Shown: positions 11,017 to 20,354, counted from the stretch's first letter. The stretch is 64,000 nucleotides of DNA from Nostoc sp. FACHB-973 (GCF_014698115.1 NZ_JACJSJ010000005.1:1-64000); one strand, 5' to 3'. The notes: a model not told the origin generated them from the sequence alone. Numbers and translations: made by a program.

Positions 11017-11514
11017 TTGTTCTCACCACTGAAATCTGAACAAATTCAAACACCACTAGCCCCAATGAATGCGCCGATGCTGGCTCCCGATAAAAAATTG
11101 GTGCTAGTCTCTGTGATGCGTGCAGGACAGGGAATTTTGGATGGTATGCTGGAGCTAATACCATCAGCGCGGGTGGGGCATATTGGTTTATACCGTGACC
11201 CCAAAACTCTAATTCCTATTGAGTATTATTTCAAAGTCCCTCATGATGTTGACAAGCGGGATATGCTTGTGGTTGACCCAATGCTGGCTACTGGAAATTC
11301 AGCTGTGGCAGCTGTGGAACGACTAAAATCAACTAATCCCTTATCAATTAAGTTTGTCTGCTTACTCGCTGCACCGGAAGGTATTGAGCGTTTCTGTGAA
11401 GCGCATCCTGATGTGCCGCTGTATACCGCTGCCATTGACGATCATTTGGATGAACATGGCTATATTATCCCTGGGTTGGGAGATGCAGGCGATCGCTTGT
11501 TTGGCACAAAATAA
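11017..11514 (+). pseudogene. upp: Uracil phosphoribosyltransferase, N-terminally truncated
   Basis: The product would make UMP from uracil and PRPP in pyrimidine salvage. The C-terminal two thirds of a Upp is intact: [33 protein letters not shown], the PRPP-binding loop [42 protein letters not shown] and the terminal [13 protein letters not shown]. Full-length bacterial Upp has about 205-215 residues. Here only about 155 align, and the first ~55-60, with the conserved region around HPLIQHKLT, are absent. Residues before QTPLAPM do not match the family, and no frame upstream restores the missing part. I therefore read it as a 5'-deleted gene; a short but active form cannot be excluded. There is no plausible Shine-Dalgarno before the first ATG. 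Confidence 0.75.
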
Positions 11515-11766
11515 ACTGATGACTCATAAATCAAGGGCGATCGAGGAGTAATTAAACAGACACACAACAACTCGTTGATTAACAAGTTTTACGCTCTTGA
11601 AATTATGAATTTTTTCCTTAAGATTCATACTAGATACATTACATCGATATACTAACTTCATGTATGACATCGATAATTTTTTCAGACTATTCGACGATCT
11701 ACTATAATATTTAAAACTCCGCTTTGGAGACTCTAACAATAAATATTACTTATACTGAAACAGGTA

Positions 11767-12117
11767 ATGAGACAACCTACTATTGGACAATTAGAAAGAG
11801 AAATATCTGAAGTGATCAAAAATTTATATAATGAAAGACTAGGAAAGCCTCCTAGCCAAATAATTTGCCATTTTTTTGATACTGAAATAGTAATTTCTCT
11901 AGAAAACTCTCTTACCCCAGTTGAGGAAACTCTACTTCAGGGAGGCTATGATAGTTTAGCTGAACAAGTACGATTATATTTAGATAGAATTATTAAACCA
12001 CAATTGAAAAAAATGATTGAGGAAATTATGGGAAAACCTGTCCTTGACCTGATGACAAATACAAATTTAACAACAGGTCGTACTGGAATTATTGTTGTTT
12101 TAAAATCAATTACCTGA
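11767..12117 (+). CDS. DUF2294 domain protein
   Basis: A 116-residue soluble protein matching the DUF2294 pattern: an N-terminal GQLEREISEVIKNLYNERLGKPPS segment, an I(V/I)..LENSLTPVEETL core, then a helical region and a C-terminal MTNTNLTTGRTGIIVVLK segment. The family is widespread in cyanobacteria and firmicutes and has no assigned reaction that I can name with confidence. It is a single gene, convergent with the ABC permease that ends 83 bp downstream. The length is usual for the family. Confidence 0.75.
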   Translation: MRQPTIGQLEREISEVIKNLYNERLGKPPSQIICHFFDTEIVISLENSLTPVEETLLQGGYDSLAEQVRLYLDRIIKPQLKKMIEEIMGKPVLDLMTNTNLTTGRTGIIVVLKSIT

Positions 12118-12200
12118 AATATATCCCTAAAGAAAATCTCAAAAATTTTAAGACAACAAGCAATTAATCTTCCCTACTCCCTATTCCCTGCAACAATTGA

Positions 12201-13136
12201 CTAACGATCGCTATTTTCAGGCAAGTAAGCAAGACCTAATGCTTTTGGCGTTGCGGATTTACCAGTTTTACCCACCAATGCCAAAATTGCGATCGCATAA
12301 GGTAGCATCACCAGAAATTGATAAGGAATATTTGCGCCCAAGGCTTGAATTCGCAACTGTAAGGCTTCCGTAGCCCCAAATAACAAACAAGCCAAAGCAG
12401 TGCCTACAGGATGCCATCTACCAAAAATTAAAGCAGCGATCGCAATAAATCCTTTGCCAGCACTCATATTTTCTGTAAAAAATCTTACTTGTACCAAAGC
12501 GATATCTGCACCCCCCAAACTGGCAAGACAGCCGGCGATCGCCACCGCCCAATACCGCACTGATTCTACAGATATTCCAGCCGTTTTCGCTGCCTGAGGA
12601 TGTTCTCCCACTGCCCGCAAAGTCAGTCCAAAGCTTGTATGAAATAAAACATATGTAGTTATTAGAATCAACAAAATAAGTAAATATACTAATATATCTT
12701 GTCGAAATAGCAGCGACCCCAACAGCGGAATCTTAGCAAGCCCAGGAATAACTATAGCTTCAATTCCCGGTAATCGTTGGGTACTACCACCACTAAATAC
12801 CAACCGCGCCAGAAAGGATGTCATCCCAGATGCTACCAGATTAATTGCTAACCCTGATACCAACTGCTCAACACGTAAAGTCACGCACAAAAAAGCATGA
12901 AGTAGACCCACCAAACCCCCAGAAATCAAAGCCGCAAAGACACCAACCCAAACATTCCCTGTGTAAAAAGTAGCAACAGCACTAGTAAAAGCTCCAGTCA
13001 GCAACATACCTTCCAAGGCAATATTTAGCACTCCAGAACGTTCCGAGTACAATCCCCCAAGTGCGGCAAATGCCAGGGGTACGGTTAGACGGAGACTCGC
13101 AACCAGGTAATCAGAAAAGAAAGTTAGGTTATCCAT
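12201..13136 (-). CDS. ABC transporter permease, nucleoside/BMP type
   Basis: A 311-residue integral membrane protein with about eight to ten hydrophobic segments, of the BPD_transp_2 family used by nucleoside (BmpA/NupABC-like, YufQ) uptake systems. Diagnostic stretches are ERSGVLNIALEGMLLTGAF, GLLHAFLCVTLRVEQLVSGLA, the EAA-like loop LRAVGEHPQAAKTAGISV and GRWHPVGTALACLLFG. It should pair with a second permease, an ATPase with two nucleotide-binding halves and a lipoprotein, none of which is in the window. The start is 4 bp after the cca stop codon, so the two are probably co-transcribed. That pairing may be accidental rather than functional. The substrate is inferred from family only. Confidence 0.87.
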   Translation of the reverse strand: MDNLTFFSDYLVASLRLTVPLAFAALGGLYSERSGVLNIALEGMLLTGAFTSAVATFYTGNVWVGVFAALISGGLVGLLHAFLCVTLRVEQLVSGLAINLVASGMTSFLARLVFSGGSTQRLPGIEAIVIPGLAKIPLLGSLLFRQDILVYLLILLILITTYVLFHTSFGLTLRAVGEHPQAAKTAGISVESVRYWAVAIAGCLASLGGADIALVQVRFFTENMSAGKGFIAIAALIFGRWHPVGTALACLLFGATEALQLRIQALGANIPYQFLVMLPYAIAILALVGKTGKSATPKALGLAYLPENSDR

Positions 13137-13140
13137 TTCC

Positions 13141-14469
13141 CTAGTTCATCATTTTTGCCTCAATTAACTCCCGTGCAAATGCGATCGCGTCTGTTGGTGT
13201 TGATATTTTCCCCTCAGCTTGTGCTATGGCAATTTCTGTCAGCAATTTGCCTACCATTGGCGAAGCAGCAATATCTAGTGCTATAATCAGGTCTTTCCCG
13301 CTTACTAGTGGAGTGGGATGAGCGACCAGATCATCGGGGTTGAGGTAGCGGTTGATTAAAGGTGCAAAGACAAGGCAACGCGCTGCATGGGTTCCCTGTG
13401 TTGTAGCAACTGCTGTGTTTAGCTGATTGTCGCCAGACATCGCCTCTACCAAATTATCAAATGCTACGGCTAGCACTACCGTGGCAGGAAACACAATATC
13501 CGCGTCTTGGAACAAAAAATATTGTTCTCGCAAGGACATATTTGCTACTTTCAGATGGGGTGATAATTTTAGAGCAGTGGTTACACCGCGAACTTCAGCA
13601 CGACTATAGGTAAGTTCCTGTAATTCTATTTCTGCTAATTCTGGATTTGGGTTGACAAGACTTGCAAGTTTAGCAATGGCTAACCAAGTAGTTTTGATAC
13701 TATCCCGGACATATGCTTGTAGTTGCACTCCTAGTTGTTGCCAATTTTGGGCGAGTAAAACTGCTGCATTGTCAACAGCTGCTAGTTTATTTAAGCTTTC
13801 ACGGGTGGCGTTTTTGAAGAAAGGGGTAAGTAAACCATCTTCCCAAGCAGTTGTTATCCAGGGAGTACCTTGAGCATTTGCCAATAGATAACCAATTTCT
13901 ACCCGAAATCTTTCTGCTGCAACTGTGCTGATATGTGATGCTAAAGAACGAATTGTGGTTTGGGTCGCTGACTCAATAGTAAAATTCAATTGGGCTGCTT
14001 GGCGATAAGCTCGCATTAATCGCAAAGGGTCATCTTTGAGATTTGCGGGTGATACCATTCGCAAAATGCCCTGTTGTAAATCTGCATATCCTTGTAGAGG
14101 ATCGATGATTTCTTGCGTGTGGGGATCATAGGCGATCGCATTTATTGTAAAGTCCCGTCTGTGCAAGTCAACTTCTAAGCTGTCTCCTTCTTGTTGGGCA
14201 AAGTCAGCTGTGGCGTGGGGAAAAACCACACGAGCAATTTGTCGTTCTGCATCGAGTAACACAAACCCAGCATTGTAATGATGGGCGATCGCTTTGGCCA
14301 CCTTTACCGCGTTAGATGGGATAACAAAATCTAGATCCAAGTATTCGCGGGTTCTGCCAAGGATGGCATCCCGTACAGCGCCACCCACCATGTAAGCAGG
14401 TTGTGGCAATAACGCCAAGCTAAAAGGCCAATTTTCGGGAGCTAGGGTAGAAGCAATAAAAGAATGCAT
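13141..14469 (-). CDS. cca: CCA tRNA nucleotidyltransferase / poly(A) polymerase family
   Basis: A 442-residue class II nucleotidyltransferase that adds or repairs the 3' CCA of tRNAs (in cyanobacteria some members add only CC or A). The N-terminal head has AYMVGGAVRDAILGR followed by the metal-binding DLDFV motif, then RRDFTINAIAYDP, DPLQGYADLQQGILRMV (ribose binding), DDPLRLMRAYRQAAQLNF (the EDxxR-like base selector) and the helical neck/body. The C-terminal extension is divergent. The start codon at 14469 is separated by one base from the TCAA end of an IS200/IS605-type right end, so its leader has been replaced by transposon sequence. It is followed at 4 bp by the ABC permease. Confidence 0.9.
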   Translation of the reverse strand: MHSFIASTLAPENWPFSLALLPQPAYMVGGAVRDAILGRTREYLDLDFVIPSNAVKVAKAIAHHYNAGFVLLDAERQIARVVFPHATADFAQQEGDSLEVDLHRRDFTINAIAYDPHTQEIIDPLQGYADLQQGILRMVSPANLKDDPLRLMRAYRQAAQLNFTIESATQTTIRSLASHISTVAAERFRVEIGYLLANAQGTPWITTAWEDGLLTPFFKNATRESLNKLAAVDNAAVLLAQNWQQLGVQLQAYVRDSIKTTWLAIAKLASLVNPNPELAEIELQELTYSRAEVRGVTTALKLSPHLKVANMSLREQYFLFQDADIVFPATVVLAVAFDNLVEAMSGDNQLNTAVATTQGTHAARCLVFAPLINRYLNPDDLVAHPTPLVSGKDLIIALDIAASPMVGKLLTEIAIAQAEGKISTPTDAIAFARELIEAKMMN

Positions 14470-14470
14470 T

Positions 14471-14770
14471 TTGACACTCCCACTCGTTTAAGGGGTAGGA
14501 TTCTTGGTTCATCCAGTCCACTTATCATGATTAGTTTCCTAATCATACTAGAGGTGGATCTGTCCACAAGCTTTTTGCTTCATCTCAGAAGCCAGATCCG
14601 GTATGCCCTACCGTACTGTTTCCACCAAAAGCTTTGGTTTTCTGACTTGGTGCTTAAAGATTTTACCCGTGCAAGCATTCCTGCACAGAACCCCCTATCT
14701 ACAGTTTTCAAGGTGCGATGCCTTTGGCTTGGGGTTTTTTAAGTGGTTGAATACCGTGTCCACTACAGTC
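14471..14770 (-). mobile_element. IS200/IS605-type right-end remnant abutting cca
   Basis: On the minus strand the last ~33 bp read GAATCC, an imperfect hairpin, then AGTGTCAA, the pattern of right ends of TnpB-carrying IS200/IS605 elements (ISDra2-like: GAATC-hairpin-TCAA). The ~260 bp upstream of it (14504-14770) contains no intact tnpB, but has stem-loop-rich sequence that could be the relic of the right-end guide-RNA region. The element ends one base before the cca start codon. The terminal pattern is well supported; the inner limit is a guess. Confidence 0.55.
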
Positions 14771-14904
14771 AAAATACCACATCAAGCGGTATTTTAATAT
14801 GTCTAACGCGGAAAACTTTGTAATAAAAATCAACCCAGCAACTAATGAATAACAGTCCGGCTTAAGCTAGATTAACAATAAAGGCCCCTGGAGTTGGTTC
14901 TATT

Positions 14905-15153
14905 ATGTGTATTTGCGTGAACTGCCACTATGTAGACAGCTGTCTCACCTATCATGCCGTAGAAGGGCAGCACCAACAACCCCACTTGACGGAAACCCCA
15001 GATTTTGAACCGAATGAACCTTCTATCAACGTCAACATCCGTACAAAAGACGATGTGATTGAAATGGAGTGGGATGTTGTTGGCTGTTTGAGCTTTAAGC
15101 GAGAAATGGGTAAATGGTCGAAATTGCGTCCTGGTGAATTAGTACCGACTTGA
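14905..15153 (+). CDS. ycf34: Ycf34 family iron-sulfur-type protein
   Basis: An 82-residue protein beginning MCICVNCHYVDSC, the Cys-rich signature of Ycf34, which is shared by cyanobacteria and red-algal plastids. Published work on the Synechocystis homologue links it to Fe-S cluster binding and photosynthetic performance (family knowledge, not visible here). The four N-terminal Cys plus a conserved EMEWDVVGCLSFKREMGKW C-terminal segment are all present and the length is usual. It is monocistronic. The upstream region is the IS remnant next to cca; downstream lies an inverted-repeat element. Confidence 0.9.
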   Translation: MCICVNCHYVDSCLTYHAVEGQHQQPHLTETPDFEPNEPSINVNIRTKDDVIEMEWDVVGCLSFKREMGKWSKLRPGELVPT

Positions 15154-15209
15154 ATTTTGGATTTTGCGAAAAGTTCCATTCAGATGGGGTACAACATGAT
15201 ATCGCCAGG

Positions 15210-15435
15210 TGTAGGGGCACGGCAGTGCCCATAGGTGTCAACTTAAGCTCAAATCGTTGTCCCGCAGACGTTATACCCCACCCCCAACCCCTCCCCTTAG
15301 CAAGGGGAGGGGCGGTTTTGGCTTTAGACAAAACCGGGGTGGGGTGACGCGAAGAGTGGTGGTAAAACTAAATGTCACGTCTGGACAAGGGTTTCACGTT
15401 AAGTTGACACCAATGGGCACTGCCGTGCCCCTACA
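15210..15435. repeat. MITE-like element with 37-bp terminal inverted repeats (family A)
   Basis: Left end 15210-15246 (TGTAGGGGCACGGCAGTGCC, then GGTGTCAACTTAA) and right end 15399-15435 are inverse copies matching at 36 of 37 positions. The interior holds a hairpin of CCCTCCCC/GGGGAGGG type and CGGTTTTGGCTTTAGACA, followed by GGGGTGGGGTGACGCG. The same interior recurs at about 28103-28260; the same termini with a different interior recur at 37159-37359. No coding capacity. I see no clear target-site duplication. The element lies in the 458-bp spacer before nifJ. Confidence 0.8.
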
Positions 15436-15611
15436 GGTTTACTTATTAGGCTACAGCGCAGTGTTAGTAACGCAGGAGCGTCACTTTTCAAGATAGATTT
15501 AGAATTTTAGATTGACTTCTTCACAAGTTTCTCAACTTCTTCTTTTAATGTCAAAAGTAGATCTAGCTTAGTCATTGCTAGCGCCCAGAGACTTTCACAG
15601 GTGCTTTGAAG

Positions 15612-18600
15612 ATGAACAAGAGAAGCTTTGCAACCATAGACGGCAATGAAGCTGTTGCCCAAGTCGTCTATCAACTCAATGAAGTCATTGCCATTTACCC
15701 AATTACTCCTTCTTCACCAATGGCTGAGTGGGCAGATGCTTGGGCTAGTGAAGGAAAACCTAACATTTGGGGTACTGTTCCCTCGGTGGTACAGATGCAG
15801 AGTGAAGGCGGTGTGGCTGGTGCTGTACATGGTGCTTTGCAAACTGGTTCACTGACAACTACATTTACAGCATCCCAGGGATTATTGTTGATGATCCCCA
15901 ATATGTACAAAATTGCTGGAGAATTAACACCTACAGTATTTCATATTGCGGCGCGATCGCTAGCTGCACAAGCCCTCTCCATTTTCGGCGACCACAGTGA
16001 TGTTATGGCAGCCCGTGGTACTGGTTTTGCCATGCTGTGTGCCGCATCGGTGCAAGAAGCACAAGATTTTGCTTTAATCGCCACACGAGCAACCTTAGAA
16101 TCACGAATACCCTTTCTGCACTTTTTTGATGGCTTCCGTACCTCCCATGAAATTAACAAACTAGAAACTTTAACAGCCGATGACTTACGAGAATTCATTC
16201 CCGATGAATTAGTATTCGCCCATCGTTCACGTGCCCTCACCCCCGACAAACCAGTTTTGCGCGGTACAACACAAAACCCTGATGTCTACTTCCAAGCCAG
16301 AGAAACTGTCAATCCTTACTATCTTGCTTGTGCAGACATCACCCAGAAAGTCATGGATGAATTTGCCGCGATGACTGGGCGACAATACCAACTATTTGAA
16401 TACCACGGTGATCCAGAAGCCGAACGAGTTATTGTGCTGATGGGTTCTGGTTGTGAGGCTGTACATGAAATAGTCAATTACCTCAACGCCAATGGTGAGA
16501 AAGTGGGCGTTTTAAAAGTACGGCTATATCGCCCATTTGACGCCAAACGGTTTGTCGCCGCCTTACCAGAAACTACCCGTGCGATCGCAGTTTTAGACCG
16601 CACCAAAGAACCAGGCGCATCTGGTGAACCATTGTATTTAGATGTAGTAACTGCTATTCATGAAGCGTGGGAGCAGAGGAGCAGAGGAGAAGAATTGTCC
16701 CCTCTGCCCAAAATTGTGGGTGGTCGTTACGGTTTATCTTCTAAAGAATTCACACCAGCGATGATTAAAGCCGTCTTTGATAACCTGGCTGCGGCTGAAC
16801 CAAAAAATCATTTTACTATCGGTATTAACGATGATGTCACCCACACCAGCTTGAATTATGACCCCGAATTTAGCATTGAACCAGACAATATAATCAGAGC
16901 TATTTTTTATGGTTTGGGTGCAGATGGGACAGTAGGCGCTAATAAAAACTCAATCAAAATTATTGGCGAAGAAACAAACAATTACGCTCAAGGGTATTTT
17001 GTTTACGACTCCAAAAAATCAGGGTCAGTCACAGTTTCTCATCTCCGTTTTGGCTCACAATTAATTCACTCGACCTATTTAATCACTAAAGCTAACTTTA
17101 TCGCCTGTCACCAATGGGAATTTCTCGAAAAATTTCCTATTCTCAAAGACATCGTACCAGGCGGCACGTTCTTAGTTAATTCTCCTTATGAAAAGGATGA
17201 AATTTGGGATCGTCTGCCACCATCAGTACAAGAGCAAATTATTCAAAAACATCTAAAATTTTATGTAATTAATGCCTATAAAGTAGCCCGTCAAGCAGGC
17301 ATGGCTGGTAGAATTAATACAGTAATGCAGGTTTGTTTCTTCGCCTTATCGGGTGTATTGCCACGAGAAGAAGCGATCGCCAAAATTAAAAACTCCATCT
17401 GTAAGACTTACGGCAAGAAAGGCGACGAAATTGTGCAGATGAACCTGAAAGCCGTAGATACCACATTAGAAAACCTCTACCCAGTCCCCAGTCCCCAGTC
17501 CCCAGTCCCCAATCTCCACTCCCCACTCCCCACTCCCCAATCCCCACTCCCCACTCCCCACTCCCTATTCCCCATCCTCAGTAAAATCATTGCCCGTGAA
17601 GGGGATGAACTACCAGTTAGCGCTTTACCAGCAGACGGTACTTATCCCACTGGTACGGCAAAATGGGAAAAGCGTAACATTGCCCAGGAAATACCTGTTT
17701 GGGATACAGATGTCTGCATTCAGTGTGGCAAGTGTGTAATGGTGTGCCCTCATAGTGTCATCCGTAGTAAGGTTTACGAACCGCAGCAGTTAGAAAATGC
17801 ACCACCCACATTTAAAAGTGCTAATGCTAAAGACCACGATTGGCAAGGTTTGAAATACACTATCCAAGTCGCAGCAGAAGATTGTACAGGCTGCGGTATT
17901 TGCGTAGATGTTTGTCCGGCGAAGAATAAATCAGAACTACGGCGCAAAGCCATTAACATGGCACCGCAAAGACCATTACGCGAACAAGAACGGGAAAATT
18001 GGGATTTCTTTTTAAGTATTCCCAATCCAGATAGAAGCCATTTAAAGCTGACTCATATCAACCAACAGCAAATGCAAGAACCGTTGTTTGAATTTTCTGG
18101 GGCTTGCGCTGGTTGTGGTGAGACACCTTATATTAAATTAGCAACTCAGTTATTTGGCGATCGCATGATTGTTGCCAACGCCACCGGTTGTTCTTCTATC
18201 TATGGCGGGAATTTACCCACCACTCCCTGGACGCACAATAGCGAAGGACGCGGCCCAGCTTGGTCAAATTCGTTATTTGAAGATAACGCCGAATTTGGAC
18301 TTGGTTTTCGCATTTCCATTGATAAACAAGCAGAATTCGCCGCTGAATTACTCAAACAACTAACAACAAATGTGGGTGAAGAACTGGTAAATAGTATTCT
18401 CAATGCCGAACAAAAAGACGAAGCTGATATTTGGGAACAGCGAGAAAACATAGCGCTGTTAAAACAGAAATTAGATAAAATTTTGACTACGGAAATAGAC
18501 TCAAATCTAAAATCTAAAATCCAAAATCTAAAATCGATTGCTGATTATTTAGTAAAAAAGAGTGTTTGGATTATTGGTGGTGATGGCTGGGGTTATGATA

Positions 18601-19205
18601 TCGGCTTTGGAGGACTAGATCACGTCTTAGCCAGTGGACACAACGTTAATATTTTGATTCTTGATACTGAAGTTTATTCCAATACAGGTGGACAAATGTC
18701 CAAAGCCACACCCAAAGCAGCTGTAGCCAAATTTGCGGCTGGAGGTAAAGTTGCACCTAAAAAAGACTTGGGTTTAATGGCCATGACTTACGGCAATGTT
18801 TATATTGCCAGCGTCGCAATGGGGGCACGAGATGAACACACCCTCAAGGCATTCTTGGAAGCCGAAGCTTATCAAGGGCCATCATTAATTATTGCCTACA
18901 GTCATTGCATTGCCCACGGAATTAATATGAGTACGGCAATGCAAAATCAAAAAGCTGCCGTCGATTCAGGTCAATGGTTACTATATCGATTTAATCCAGA
19001 CCGGATTAAGCAAGGAGAAAACCCACTACAACTTGATTCACGCACACCAAAGTTGCCCCTAGAACAATATATGTATCTAGAAAACCGCTTTAAAATGTTG
19101 ACTAAGAGTAACGAACAAGTGGCACAGCATTTACTTCAAGAAGCTCAAGCAGATGTAAAAACCCGTTGGCAGATGTATCAATATTTGGCTGCCAGAAATT
19201 ATTAA
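15612..19205 (+). CDS. nifJ: Pyruvate:ferredoxin (flavodoxin) oxidoreductase
   Basis: A 1197-residue single-chain PFOR converting pyruvate and CoA to acetyl-CoA, CO2 and reduced ferredoxin or flavodoxin. Domains in order: pyruvate-binding N-terminal domain (YQLNEVIAIYPITPSSPMAEW), CoA/gamma domains (to ~620), then two 4Fe-4S motifs (CIQCGKCVMVCPHS; CTGCGICVDVCPAK), a further Cys pair (CAGCGETPY) and the TPP domain (GGDGWGYDIGFGGLDH, LDTEVYSNTGGQ). I chose the ATG at 15612 rather than the TTG two codons earlier. Residues ~623-655 are a Pro/Ser/His-rich insert made of heptamer repeats, placed between domains just before IIAREGDELPVS. A dihydroorotate-dehydrogenase-like gene follows 117 bp downstream. 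In cyanobacteria PFOR serves nitrogen fixation, fermentation or mixotrophic growth. Confidence 0.96.
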   Translation: MNKRSFATIDGNEAVAQVVYQLNEVIAIYPITPSSPMAEWADAWASEGKPNIWGTVPSVVQMQSEGGVAGAVHGALQTGSLTTTFTASQGLLLMIPNMYKIAGELTPTVFHIAARSLAAQALSIFGDHSDVMAARGTGFAMLCAASVQEAQDFALIATRATLESRIPFLHFFDGFRTSHEINKLETLTADDLREFIPDELVFAHRSRALTPDKPVLRGTTQNPDVYFQARETVNPYYLACADITQKVMDEFAAMTGRQYQLFEYHGDPEAERVIVLMGSGCEAVHEIVNYLNANGEKVGVLKVRLYRPFDAKRFVAALPETTRAIAVLDRTKEPGASGEPLYLDVVTAIHEAWEQRSRGEELSPLPKIVGGRYGLSSKEFTPAMIKAVFDNLAAAEPKNHFTIGINDDVTHTSLNYDPEFSIEPDNIIRAIFYGLGADGTVGANKNSIKIIGEETNNYAQGYFVYDSKKSGSVTVSHLRFGSQLIHSTYLITKANFIACHQWEFLEKFPILKDIVPGGTFLVNSPYEKDEIWDRLPPSVQEQIIQKHLKFYVINAYKVARQAGMAGRINTVMQVCFFALSGVLPREEAIAKIKNSICKTYGKKGDEIVQMNLKAVDTTLENLYPVPSPQSPVPNLHSPLPTPQSPLPTPHSLFPILSKIIAREGDELPVSALPADGTYPTGTAKWEKRNIAQEIPVWDTDVCIQCGKCVMVCPHSVIRSKVYEPQQLENAPPTFKSANAKDHDWQGLKYTIQVAAEDCTGCGICVDVCPAKNKSELRRKAINMAPQRPLREQERENWDFFLSIPNPDRSHLKLTHINQQQMQEPLFEFSGACAGCGETPYIKLATQLFGDRMIVANATGCSSIYGGNLPTTPWTHNSEGRGPAWSNSLFEDNAEFGLGFRISIDKQAEFAAELLKQLTTNVGEELVNSILNAEQKDEADIWEQRENIALLKQKLDKILTTEIDSNLKSKIQNLKSIADYLVKKSVWIIGGDGWGYDIGFGGLDHVLASGHNVNILILDTEVYSNTGGQMSKATPKAAVAKFAAGGKVAPKKDLGLMAMTYGNVYIASVAMGARDEHTLKAFLEAEAYQGPSLIIAYSHCIAHGINMSTAMQNQKAAVDSGQWLLYRFNPDRIKQGENPLQLDSRTPKLPLEQYMYLENRFKMLTKSNEQVAQHLLQEAQADVKTRWQMYQYLAARNY
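17481..17575 (+). repeat. Heptamer tandem repeat array inside nifJ
   Basis: About 13 consecutive 7-bp units of the CCCCAGT and CCCCACT types, in frame, read as SPQSPVP and SPLPTPH. This is the STRR class of repeat known from heterocystous cyanobacteria and identical in unit to the copy in the hybrid kinase gene. It adds roughly 32 residues to a surface linker of PFOR without breaking the frame. Confidence 0.92.
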
Positions 19206-19322
19206 ACATCTAGTAATTTAAATTTGAAAAATAATTGCAACAGATAAACTACCCAAAGAATTTTAGGAAACACTAGGTAAACACAATCCAAAATCCAAAA
19301 TCCAAAATAGTATGAGGTTATT

Positions 19323-20354
19323 ATGGATCTTACTACAACTTATATGGGGATGAAACTGCGATCGCCTCTTGTTCCCTCTGCATCCCCTCTGTCTGAGGAT
19401 ATTGATAACATCCAGCGCATGGAAGATGCTGGTGCAGCAGCGGTAGTCATGCATTCACTATTTGAGGAACAGTTGCGCCGAGAAAGTTATGAGCTTCACC
19501 ATCACCTGACTCAAGGAACTGAAAGTTTTTCTGAAGCCTTAACTTATTTTCCTGATTCAGTCAGCTTTCGGGTAGGGCCAGAAACTTATTTAGAGCATAT
19601 CTATAAAGCCAAGCAAAAAGTTAGCATTCCAATTATTGCCAGCCTCAATGGCTCATCTGTTGGTGGATGGACAAACTATGCCAAACAAATTCAGCAAGCA
19701 AAAGCAGACGCACTGGAATTAAATATTTACTATGTCCCTACTGATATCGAGCTAACAAGTAATGAAATTGAACAGACTTATATTGATATTCTTCGTGCAG
19801 TCAAAGCAGTAGTAACTATCCCCGTAGCAGTCAAACTTAGCCCATATTTCACCAATATGGCAAATATGGCAAAACGTTTGGATAAAGCCGGGGCTGATGC
19901 TTTAGTTTTGTTTAACCGTTTTTATCAACCGGATATTAATCTCAATCTTCTGGAAGTTGAACCCAATGTGCTATTGAGTACACCACAATCGATGCGCTTA
20001 CCTCTGCGATGGATTGCAATTCTCTATGGGCAAATTCATGCTGATTTGGCCGCAACGAGCGGTATTCATAGAGGCGATGATGCATTAAAAATGCTCATGG
20101 CTGGTGCCAAAATTACCATGCTTTGCTCGGTATTGCTGCGACATGGAATCAATCAAATTCGAGTTATTGAGCAGGAAATACGCGAATGGATGCAAAAACA
20201 TGAATACGAATCAGTACGACAAATGCAAGGGAGTATGAGTCAAAAACATTGTCCAAATCCCAGCGCTTTTGAACGTGCCCAATATATGCGCTCTCTTGCA
20301 ACTTATAAACCTGAATGGAAAGCCACTCACGACACATCGTATTACTTTGGCTAA
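19323..20354 (+). CDS. Dihydroorotate dehydrogenase-like FMN flavoprotein
   Basis: A 343-residue TIM-barrel flavoprotein related to class 1 dihydroorotate dehydrogenases and PreA-type dihydropyrimidine dehydrogenases. Visible marks are MDLTTTYMGMKLRSPLVPSASPLS, PIIASLNGSSVGGWTNYA, ALELNIYYVP, IPVAVKLSPYF, DALVLFNRF and a C-terminal SGIHRGDDALKMLMAGA phosphate-binding turn. The usual pyrimidine-pathway PyrD is a different paralogue, so the substrate here is not established. Its position directly after nifJ, in the same direction with 117 bp between, suggests co-expression and possibly a redox role using PFOR-reduced ferredoxin; this is inference. Confidence 0.85.
   Translation: MDLTTTYMGMKLRSPLVPSASPLSEDIDNIQRMEDAGAAAVVMHSLFEEQLRRESYELHHHLTQGTESFSEALTYFPDSVSFRVGPETYLEHIYKAKQKVSIPIIASLNGSSVGGWTNYAKQIQQAKADALELNIYYVPTDIELTSNEIEQTYIDILRAVKAVVTIPVAVKLSPYFTNMANMAKRLDKAGADALVLFNRFYQPDINLNLLEVEPNVLLSTPQSMRLPLRWIAILYGQIHADLAATSGIHRGDDALKMLMAGAKITMLCSVLLRHGINQIRVIEQEIREWMQKHEYESVRQMQGSMSQKHCPNPSAFERAQYMRSLATYKPEWKATHDTSYYFG

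Noticed and set aside
14464-14797. Plus-strand ORFs upstream of ycf34
   Set aside because: They lie in the IS right-end remnant and do not resemble proteins.
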